NCBI GenBank assembly: GCA_032622095.1
Contig: CP136062.1
Location: 133,753,282-133,817,281, forward strand
Length of the DNA: 64,000 bases
DNA from: Siphonodentalium dalli
Lineage: Eukaryota > Mollusca > Scaphopoda > Gadilida > Siphonodentaliidae
Direction of reading: 5' to 3'
A model generated the notes under the pieces. That model saw only the letters and a list, made by a program, of their open reading frames with translations, was not told the origin of the DNA and did no database searches. A program made the translations under genes and the position numbers. The number at the start of each line of letters is the position of its first letter. The stretch's first letter is position 1. Shown in pieces: positions 15,301-27,300 of the stretch.

Positions 15301-18300
15301 TAATGGCAAATTTTTATGTATAAAATGTTGATACAATACCAAAATGGGCGGGAGGTGTGCAAATGGGCCGCAGTGCAGGGGCCTATGGTCTTATAGGCCT
15401 ATATATGCTGCTGAGTAAAATCTCCCAAAGGGAGCCTGTTCAAGATCATAATGCATGTGTGCAAAGGGCACAGATGGCCTGCAGGCCACACCTTCACTGA
15501 ATAAAGGCCCTGTTTCAGTTACAGTAGTACATATAGTAATAAAGTAATATATGTTGATTTTGTTGCATTTCATATGTGCATGCATATATGTGGGTGGTGA
15601 TATAGAAATACAGTTTTAGTGAACAAAAAGTGTTCCCGAGCCATAGGCTTATAGCCGCGGAATAAATGCTGCCAATGGAGTCTGTTTTCTGTTTACTTAC
15701 TTATAATTTGAAAGTCTGTTCAGTACCGTATGAAGTAATATTATATACCTTGCCGATGGCAAAATTACATACTCATTTAAGTTACTGCATATAGTCCCTA
15801 GTCATTGAGTGGCTTCAGTTCACGCTCCGCGTCAATATTATCTTTTACATGATCATGTGTTCCACGTGTTGCCCAATCCAATTTCTGTCAAATTAATTTG
15901 ATTTTCTATGTATTATTGATATTAGATCATTGTTATTACTGGGGATTTATTGAAATTGGTGTACAGTACCCCTTTAAGATTACTACGAGACTTATCATTT
16001 AATATTCAGAATGGAAATAATGATATATAAAAGAATATCTAGTTTTTTGAGTGCATACAGCATTTATGTCATGAGTGAGCGAGACAAATGTTTAGTTTGG
16101 TAAAATAAACATTTGTCTCATTTACGAATGACATAATTGTCATTATGCATTAATAAAACACTAGATATTCTCTTTATTATATGCATTACCAAAGAAATTC
16201 ACCATTTAGACGATAAATTTTCTCACAATCGCCTTCAATAGATGTATCAAAAGTCAACAGCTGATCACTGTCTGTTCACTTCACCATCCGCTGAATAGAT
16301 AATAGCAGGTTATATATAACCATTTTTATGTTTGAGACGATCTGGCGATCGGTTTCATGATTGCCTGCAGTCAGTTTTGGTGGAGACTGTACGTAATGTA
16401 ATTTATACTTTTGGTCACGTGAGCGGCCTTCCTTATCAGTCGCCATTTAGCAAACCAGTAAGATCTCTCTCTGGACGTGGGAAGGTTATTCAAAAGTTAT
16501 GTAGTTTAAAATATTATATTAGTAATTCATACACATCTCGGCATCGGTAATTGTTTCTTGACCCTCCCTCCCGCCCAGTATGGTTATTTTGTTAAGTTTT
16601 GTTATTCTCATGTGTTATGATGTTTTATTACATTTGTTACTCTTGTTTGACTTAATTGTATGGGGCCCTTTTTTGGTCCCCACCTTCACAATTTTATTAT
16701 TTCGGCTGATTAATGAAGATAATTAAACAGCCATTGAACGAGAAATTGTCTCATGTCTTGTGAACTAGCAAATCCCTCCTTGGGCTCAATATTATGTAAT
16801 CACAGAATATTTATTTAGCCATCTTCTCAGGGCATAAATAGACTTCTGTATTCGAGTTATTTCCCCCATAATTGGGTCGAATTTCAAATTCAATTTTTAA
16901 ATATAACTATAATAATAAGTTATTCTACTGATTCACAAGAATGTTAAAATATGCATGTACATTGTACATTGCTACACACAAGTGAATCGGTCTGGGGGGT
17001 ATTAAAATTTATTTAACCACAACTTGTTTTTAGATAAATTACTGTTTAGCATATAATAAATAAATTTACCATATGGTTTAGATTTTTAAACCATAAATGC
17101 TATTAATATACACCAGTGACTGCAACTGTTTTGATAGAGTTCTAATTTTGAGAAATTGATACATTGTTAGACAATATATTTGATTAAACTGCTTGACTAT
17201 ACTCATAGTTACTTTCTCTAGCAAAAATAATATATTTATAAATTAGAGATCTATTCCTAGACTTTGTATTTCATGGTGAGCTTTGGTGGCACCAGCCAGC
17301 AGTAGATCATGTCATTAATCTCTAACTGGCTATGCCTATAGAGATCATATTCCACAATTTTAAAACATGGGAACTTTGAAAACAATGAATTTATTGAATG
17401 AATAAAATTATTAATATATAATACCTGTTGCTATACCTATTTCACAGTAGGTGAAGGTCCCAGCTTGAAATTGTATGATTTAAGTGACTTTGGGGAGGCG
17501 ATTTTGCTTTGCGTCACTCACTGTAACGGAAATTCTCCTAGGTAATCAATTCAAAGTTTACTTCAATAACAGCTCACAAAAATCATGAAATCTCAAGCTG
17601 GAACCACTTCCTACTGTAAATTAGATTATTATTAATTAAGGAACAAGTATATTAACAAAGAAATATGGAATATGATCTCCTTGGTAGTATCCAGAGTAGA
17701 AATTCATGGCATGATCAACAGCCTGCAGCAGCTTAAATCACAAACCAAAATTATTTCTTCCCTGTTCCAACGCTAAGGCTGTGGGACAGCAAATGTAAAT
17801 ATTAGAGTATTTTATGATGGTCGTCCATCATTTCAAGTGGATAGTTGTTAGTCTGACAATGAATGACCATCATAAAGAATTTTGGGAAACAACATTATAA
17901 GATTTAATTATATATTGTTTGCCAGTAATAATCTATACCGGTATGTGACTTTTAATTGAGAATATCTCTTTATAAACACATTCAATTTGAATATTTGTTA
18001 AACAAGATGTTTCTAACAAGTTATAGTTACCAGATACTAATGAATGATGACGATTTATGAAATGGATGATATAGTTTATTTCTATCTATATGATATAAAT
18101 TTCAAGTTTGCTTTAAAGATTGGAAACTTGGAATTTCTATCATCCTCTAAAAGATACATAGAAACGCATGGGACATTAAATGATGGTAATAGTACTATAA
18201 TACTGTCATTTTATTTAATATTTTAAGTATCTATGTTGAACAACTCCTTGCTGTGTGATCAGAAAATAAATTTAATAATTATTGATATTTATATATGAAA

Positions 18301-21300
18301 AGAATTGGTTAGCTTGATATGGACATAAACTGTAGAAAGAATTCATGTGATAAACTGTAGAAAGAATTCATGTGACTTAATTTTTGGTTGGCATTAACAC
18401 TTTTAAGTGATTCGATATAATATAATCTTGCCCAAGTTTAATAAGTTATTTTGATTTATTTCATATTCAAATACATGTAGGCAGAAAAAAAACACAATTT
18501 GTCCTGAATAAAGTAGTAAATATTTTCATTTGTGCATAGTTGTGTTCTCTGAAATGGCACAGTCGATGTGGTTGGAAATTTCAACAAAATTAGTTGATTG
18601 CTACATTCTACCAGTGGAACTGTTGTTGGGTGCTAACTTCTGAGTTTAAGTCACTGAAATAATTAAATCAACAATTAAGATGTCACTAAAAATGTGAATC
18701 TAGAAGTTACTTATTCAAGCCACAGCTATGTAAATTTCCAACTAAACAATCAACTTCATTGGGGACTTTCTAATATTGACTTGCACACCAAATATTTATC
18801 TTTTGGATCTATAATGTTTGAGGTTCTTTGGAAAATTTCATTGCTCTGAGCTTCAGAAACTGGGATGGTGACTCCAGAAACATGGACAGCATCTGGTTCA
18901 GCTCCATCTTGAAGTGTACTATCTTGATTAGTACTGGTGAAATCTTGAACTCTCCTTCTAATGTCCTCAGCAATTGAGTTATTATCAATTCTACCAATTG
19001 TGCCTTGAATCCAAAGCTGTTCTGGAGACATATTTTGTTCTGAAGATAACTTATGAGAATTCCACGCCTGCATGAAAGCTTGTAAATCTGCATTTATACA
19101 ATCAATATAAGCATAATGTAAACAAAATTTATGTACATCATCACCAGGATCCAGAACATTCTCATCTTCAAAAGAATAAAACAATAAATAATACTTCTCA
19201 ACAACTTCCTTGTACACATCTCTCCACATTCTCTCAATCCTCTGATTATGAACGCTCTCTCCCGTCAGATGACTATTATTCATACTTTCGTCATTCAATA
19301 TATTCATTAAAACAGCAACCTGGACATTCTCGCCTCCATAATCAGACCTCACTCTCGATGGCACTCCATATGCAAGCACAGCTTGAAGAAATGATTCCAA
19401 AACAGTTGACGATGAGTTATCAGTTGAACATTTCATATATGTAATCATCCTAGTTTTCCCATCCACACAACCATGCGTTGCCAAGCCCCATCTGAAATAA
19501 AATGATGGGATGGTAATAATAATGGGGTATATCCACATACTTATTATGCCCCCAACCCGCTGAAGGAGGATTCGGGGGAATAAATTGGAGACGTCTGTCC
19601 ATCGAGCCGTCTGTCCATAACAAACATTTCTCAACACAGCTCAAGTATTTGATAGTCCAATTTGGATGTCCTTTGGTATGCCAGTAGACCAGCATTTTGA
19701 AAAGGATCTCCACATAGTGCAATTTTTTTCCAGCATTATGGCCCTTTGCTGGACAATGCGTCCATAACAAACATTCTGTGGATGTCTTTATTATTGGATT
19801 TCATTGTTCTTTGGCATAGCACATGTTGGGGAAAGGATATCCACGTACATACTATGGGTTTCGTGCATTAATTTTTGCCAGTTATGACCCTTGTTTGACT
19901 TGGAAATTTGTGTCTGAAAGAATATATCAGCTTGAAAAGCTGGGTGTTGATTATCGGATTTTGTTGTCCTTTGTCACGGTGATAGCACATGTTGGTGGAA
20001 AGGATACCCAGATACTATGGTTTTTATCCATTAATTTTTACCAGAATTACAGCTCTTGTTCTACTTGCCCTAAGTAATGGACTCCTTAAGCTTTCCGATG
20101 AATGGCAACAAGCCATATTTCCGACTAAATCCTGAAAAGTTAACCATAATTCTGCTGTGGTTAAGGAGTCCATTACTTAGAGCATTAATGCATGGGTCAA
20201 ATGGCTCAGTGATAATGTCCTATATGAAGTCTAATAGTCGATACTTATCAAGATGGAAGTTTTATGATGCCATTATAAATTGATTGATGGTATCTGTAAT
20301 CAAATGACAGATATTTAATGCCAATTTGCACAATAAGGAGTGGTATGGTAACTCCAAATTTGAACACTGGTAAAATATGGTAGGGGGAAGAATATTGATA
20401 AAAACTTTAAACATGAAAAATTCTGTGGAAGTTAGTTCTGGGTAAAACCATATATCATATAGTGGAATGAACCAGATAATAAGGATTTTAATTATTATGA
20501 GTATTAACTAGTATGCAGATAGTATGGGACATTGCAGTTTACTTACCGAACAAGCTTCATGTGACCATCCATGTGCCACAAGCTATTTGGATGGGGTACA
20601 AAGTAGCGTCGTCTGACAACTGTTCTGGACCAGCGAGATGCTACCGATGCAGGATCTATTCTCCTGAGTGATTGCCTTACTCTTTCTCTTTGAACATTGA
20701 AACCACTTGTCATTAAATATGCCATCATCATCTGTAATTGAAGAGGAATTATTTCATATTTCTCCCTTAATCATTTATATACTAAAATCTCATTGATGAG
20801 TAGTTAACGACAATTGGCTGTTTTGTTAAACTTATTATCTGAACATTTTCCAGCAATGAATATGAATCCTTCTGTTCTTCTATTTATAACCTGAACATAC
20901 TTAAAAATGAACAATAGACCATTCCACTGACTTTTAATACTGAGTGGGAGCATCAACTGAGTATAGAAGGGGTTGAAATTAAGGCTGATGCTAGTGGCAC
21001 AATAAGGCGACAATGTCCACAAATTTGAAAAGCCAAGCAGAGACCCATGCATTATCATAATAATATCTAAGTATTTTGTATGTATAATCACTGCAATAAT
21101 ACACTTAAAAACACTTCGCTCTTTCATTAAAAAACTGCAAAAATTTAATTTGTAATACTATAGTAAAAAAAAACAACAAAAGCTCTCTGGATGTACAATG
21201 TAGTGACTTGAAGCAAATCAATACCACTCCACAGAAAACATCGTCTGAACTATGCTCACTCAACTAACAAAAACGATTTTGCCATCGACAGTCACTGCAA

Positions 21301-24300
21301 TTAATTAATGTATAAGAATGATGGATTGTGTTGTCAATTTGGATATAATATTTGTAAAAATAACGACCGGTACTTTGAGCATGATTATTCTCCATTTCTA
21401 TTTGATCACCCTATCGGATTGTTTCACATCAGTTTAATATCGTTAGTCTTACCTTTACTCCAGCATTTGGATGCTTCTCATGTAAAGTTGTAACAATCTG
21501 GTCCAAATCTGTGTTTGAAATATTTGAATATTTGTCTCTCTGCTTTCCTCCTTTGGCATAAAGGGTGTTGTAAACATGACTTCGGCTACAGCCCAAAACC
21601 TTTATACAGAAGAGAAAAAGGTTTTATGAATAAATACAATGGGGACCATAAAGACCGGAACTATTTAAAATTATGATCTATGTCCTTGACAATATTAAAT
21701 AACAGAGTTGCTACAAAAAACTAATAAATCATTTACTCCTGCATGTATTTTCTCCATTAAATTTGAAAGTATAGGTTTAAACATTATTCTTAATTTGTGA
21801 GGGATGTTCAGAGTATAATCACTGACAACAATATTGTTGAAATTGAGCATGAAATACTTATGTAATCTGCCCACTAGAAATATGTTGTAATTTTGTTGTC
21901 TGACATTTTCAGGTGAGGAATCACATTCCACACAAGTGGAATTACATTCCACACAAAATTTTAGACCAGCCTAAACCAACTTGCATTTGCAGGGTATTTT
22001 GGGTCAATGGAAATGATATGGTCCCCTTAAATTTCCATGGTGATCCATTCACAGATGTGAGCATCTTAGATGCCATCTCCTGCATTTGTGGCCTTTTCCT
22101 ATAACTCAGAACTTCTCTGAAAAAGACAATTTATTTAATATTGAATTTATTCATCAGACTCATGGATTGTTGTTTTTAAGGTTTTGTCTCAACTCTGTTT
22201 ATAGTTCCAATCGCCCAATACATGTAGTTTTTATGGTGAACAGAAAATTGGTCCCCCATTTTTCAATTTGTCAATTTTCTGTTTCCCTCAAATTTCATAT
22301 TATCCTTAATACAAAATCTATATTTGAACCAAATTAAAAAAAAAAAAAAATGGTATTGAGCACATATGATTAGATCAATGTACCAGTAGTTATTTTAATA
22401 TCTTTTGAAATTGAATTTTTTAGTTTTCACTTGTAACTTAAAGGTACTCAATCCGATAAAACTCCTCTCAATTACTATTTCAATGACTTCGGGGGTCAAA
22501 AATATTTGATTTGAGTCGAGGAAGCCACCCATCAAAGCTCAGATTTTTTAGATATCGATTTTAGAAATCTATTATTTTTCATTATCGGGAATACTTTCTG
22601 GCCCAGATCACAGTCAAAATTGCGTTATTATTACCTCTTGATTTTAGAGTTATCCATCCTTGTCTGGTTGAATAGTGTTTTGGTGTATACATCTCGAGCA
22701 TATTACGAAGTTGAAGGCAATTATTAGTACTCATCTCGAGAAAATAACAAATTTCAAAAATCAATATCTAATAACTCTGAGCTTTGTTTGATGGGTTCCT
22801 CGACTCGAATCAAATATTTTTTACCCCCAAAGCCAAAGAAATAGTAATATAGGACCCTCTGATCGGATTGTTGTTGTTGGAATCTGTTGAGATGGGGACC
22901 CTCTGATCGGATTGAGTACCTTTATATTACCTTTGAAATTTGGGATGCTGTGAAGTTCTTCTCCTGCAGAAACTTTATCTGTGCGATTGACACACCAATC
23001 TTTGGTCTCCCTAAAGTATAAAATGGTTACACAAACGAGAGGCCGATCACGATCGGCAGATGTTTAACCCATCCCTTGGCGATAGTAAATTGTTATAATC
23101 AGAATCATAATCTTTTAATGTTGAATTATAGAGTATACTGTTATGATCTAAAGTAGTATATGGCAAATGTACATAATAACCAGTAATAACACAAATTATT
23201 GGAATGTATGAGTCAATATAGAAGGGTTAAATAACATCTAAACTCTAGAGCCTGTCACCACTATCATAGTGTACGCAGTTCTATTCATGTTGTTGCAAAT
23301 TGCCATGTGAGATGCCAAAATAATATAATTATTTATTTAATGGAAAAGGTTAAAAGACATGGAATGGGTAAAAGGGGTTAAATCACCTATCTCTGCCCTG
23401 TTTGATACAATGTAGTCCCATCATCCAAGGACTTAGAGAGCTCCATTGGTCTAGTTAAATAAATTCACATTAAGTTGTGGTTAATAAGATAGCTAAATCA
23501 ATTTATCCAATAATTCACCAATTTGTGTCTCTTATACAGAGGGAACATATGAGGGCTATAAATAACTCTCAATAAACCATGTCTTTTTATCTCTCTCACA
23601 GAGAAGCTGTGAGGCTGAGGTATTCATTAATTGTAAGTTACTTGGGTTATAATTGGATAATTCTTAGTTGATAAAGGGCCATATCTCTGGTATAACAAAT
23701 TGGATCTAACCCATATTCAAACTCGTTCTGTATTTTGAGTTGAGAAACTCATATACCAAATTTGGCTCCTATCAGATGAAAAATGGTTGCTTTATCGAAG
23801 TATGTGTGAACTATATGTCAAAGGACCATAACTCCATTAAAAAACATCCGATCAAACCCATATTCGAACTCAATCAGTCAGTATGTTGGTCTGAGAACCT
23901 CATATACCATATTTGGTTACAATCAGATAAAAAATGTTTGAGTTATGGCAGAATTCATGAATTCTAAGTAAAAAAAAGGGCCATAACTCTGTAAAAAAAA
24001 CTCGGATCAAACCCATATTCGAACTCGGTCTGTATTTTGGGCCGAGAAACTCACATACCAAATTTGGTTCCGATCAGATAAAAAATGTTTGAGTTATGGC
24101 AGAATGCGTGAATTCTAAGTCGAAAAAGTTCCATAACTCTGTAAAAAAAAGTCGGATCAAACCCATATTCGAACTCGATCTGTATTTTGGGCTGAAAACC
24201 CCATATACAAAATTTGGTTTTAATCAGGTAGAAAATGTTTGAGTTATCGCATTACACGTAAAGTGTCTACGGACGGACAGACGGACGGACAGACGGACGG

Positions 24301-27300
24301 ACGGACGAACGACGAGTGGTCAATCCGGACAACGACACTATGTTTACCATACATGGTATGGGTAAACATAAAAATCAATAGTCATAAAATACTATGAAAT
24401 CAGCTCTGCACAGGAGATCGGTGATAATACACATAGGTTGGAAATTTTCCAACTGGTGACCATTTGAGTCCACAATTTTGACCAAATGTAGTAAAACATT
24501 GTTTTCTTAAACTCGTTAGCAGTTTTTATTGGGCCACGGGGAAGAGACTAGGACACATCGGAGCGGCCAGTGTAGGAAAATTTTGAAATCTGAACAAGAA
24601 AATCACAAAATCCTAGCATCTAGACTGGCCTCAAGCCTTGCAAGAGTTGGAAATTTCAAACCTGACACCCGACTTAGGTTGGAAAATTTCTAACTGATGA
24701 CAATTCCAGTGACAATTTTTACCAAATGTAGGATAATATTGTTTTCTTAAATTAACTAGCAGTTTTTGACTGGCCATGAGCTTTCCCAGTGTTAGAAATT
24801 TACAACCTGACACCCCTCCCCCCCACCAAGGTTGGAAAATTTTCGATGGCCATTTCAGTCCAATATTACCAAAAGAAGGAAAACAAGCAAATATTGGTCC
24901 AAAAACAATAAATTGTTTGAAAATCAAACTACAAGAAAATTTTCAATAAATTGTTGGTGTGATATTTCCAACCAATGTTGTGTCCATTATGAAATTTCCA
25001 ACTGTTGAATATTTTGACCAAATTGAGACACCTCCCAAAACCCCCTCCCTGTCGCCATGGCTCTGCAAATAATCTCATACTTGACCTTTATAAGGGATAT
25101 GAGTATAAAACTGTGTCAGTACTGTGTTTCTACTTGTCAGAACCCTGAATATCTATTTAGCTCAATACTATTTATGTAAGTATCTTCTCTATGAAAAAAT
25201 AAATGGAAATAAATAACTGTGATATACTGAAATGCTGTGCTACACGTATTTGCAGGTAATTTCAAAAGTTCTTTGCCTCAAAGCCTAAAATAATGAATAA
25301 AACAATTTGAATAAATACAAATGGGTGCATGGATACCCAAAAATATGCAGTAACAAAACTTATAAACAAGAGGTTGCACCTGCAGTGCTGGCATACCAAC
25401 CACAGTGGTAAAATCAAGCCAAAAAAGTATGGTTGAGATATCTGACGGAAAAAGAAAACAATATTTTCATACTGATCAAAGATAAATAACTCAAGAAAAG
25501 AAAACAATGAATGAAGGATGGGATAGGATAATTTATTTCCAATATACACATATACATACATATATAAACATAGAAACAACAAGATAAACAATCACAAATT
25601 GTGATATATTGAGAGGGGGCAGCTTAGTCTAATATAAACTGTCACCCCTGTTTAATGAGTGTAATAAATATTAGATGGCTATAAGATGAATGAATTGATT
25701 GAACAATTAATTGATTGCCACCATAGTAGTGAACATCCATACCAAATTTCATTGATATCCGTCAACCAGTGGTTGAGATATCTGCTTGGACAGACATTTC
25801 CAGATAAACAAAGATGAATACTGTGTATTACATGTAACTCTAGAACAAAAAACCCGAAAAAAAAGATTGAACACTCCATTGAATGGCCTCATAGTAATGC
25901 CATCCATTATACCATTCAAAATTTCATTCAGATCTGACAACCAATGTTTGAGATATCTGCCCGGACAGATCGACAGAAGTCTGCCGATATCTTTGGTCTT
26001 TCCTTGTTGTTTTTGACAGGTTTGACCACTTAAGACTGCCCATGAATAATGGGTTTTAGGTAGTAGTTCGAAATTAGATGGGTTAAACTTTCTTTTGTCT
26101 TCGGCTCCTTCCATGACAACGTGCACCTTAGGCTCAAATGTGCACCCAGACGGACGGCCGGACGAACAGATAGAAAAACGGACAGACATCGTCCAGATAC
26201 CCCATCTTTCAACCAATTTTTGTTCTCAATTTTATTCAAGAAAATAGAGTTCCCTCTCTTACACCAGTGAGCACTGTATGTTGAAGACCAATCGTCTATT
26301 TTTGAACAATCAGTCTAATAAAGATTGACGACCTGTGTATGTAAGACTTTATTTGCGCTTAAGCGCAAATACTTATTTCTATTTGTGCTTAAGCGCAAAT
26401 AAAGCCTTAGGCCTACATACAAATGAAATAAGCTATTTGCGCTTAAGCGCAAATACCTATTTCCTTTCTATTTGCGCTTAAGCGCAAATAAAGTATTTCC
26501 TTTCTATTTGCGCTTAAGCGCAAATAAAGCCTAACACACAGAGATTGACAGCTTTGGTAAGCATGAAAATTGATAAATTATAAAACAGATGTATGATATG
26601 ATTTTATTAAAAGGTACTCAATCCTGTGGTATAAAATTTCCCAAAACATGTTAATTATCAACATGTTGTTGAATGAAATATGGCCATATTATCACTTGAT
26701 TATCACAAAATTTGGCCATAGTACCACTTTATTTTAGAGTTATCCATCTTCATCTGCAATTTTGTCCGAGACCGTCACCTTGACAAATATTTTCCAGGCC
26801 ACAAATAAGTAGGTATCTCGAGAAATAAAAAATTTCAAAAATTAATATTTGATCACTCTATTTTTTGCCCCCGAAGTCAAAGAAATAGTATATTTGGAGC
26901 TTTAATTCAGATTATGCATCTCTAATTTAGTTATATTTTTTTTTAGAAAATAAATTTAATTATACTGTATACAGCCTTATCAGGAAATATGTTTAATTTG
27001 TGGGAACACATGTTACTTATCTGAGGTGTTTGGTGCTTTGTATCAATCTAAAAGATACCATTATTCTTATTAAGAACAATTTAGTAGCTTATACAGCCTG
27101 CTAAATATCACATGCTTGATATATGTCACAAATTAATTCTGATTTCTTTTGAAAGACCCTGAATAATTATTTACTGATATTATTTAATAAACATTTACAA
27201 ATCTGCAAACAAACAAAATTTCAATATTCAAGAAATTTAGAGTTCGATCCCTCTCTTTAATACATAAGTGAGCACTGTGCCAGGAAGACTGATCGGTCTC

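Larger units (their letters stand above)
11551..18755. other. Transposon interior without recognisable genes
   Basis: AT-rich. Holds a MITE half (11638), a (TA)n run near 14731, hairpin MITEs at 16015 and 17445, a TTAA-element end at 15974, and a 24-bp direct duplication at 18328-18375. A segment at 14575-14640 resembles 21215-21260. No long open frames with family similarity. Confidence 0.6.
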
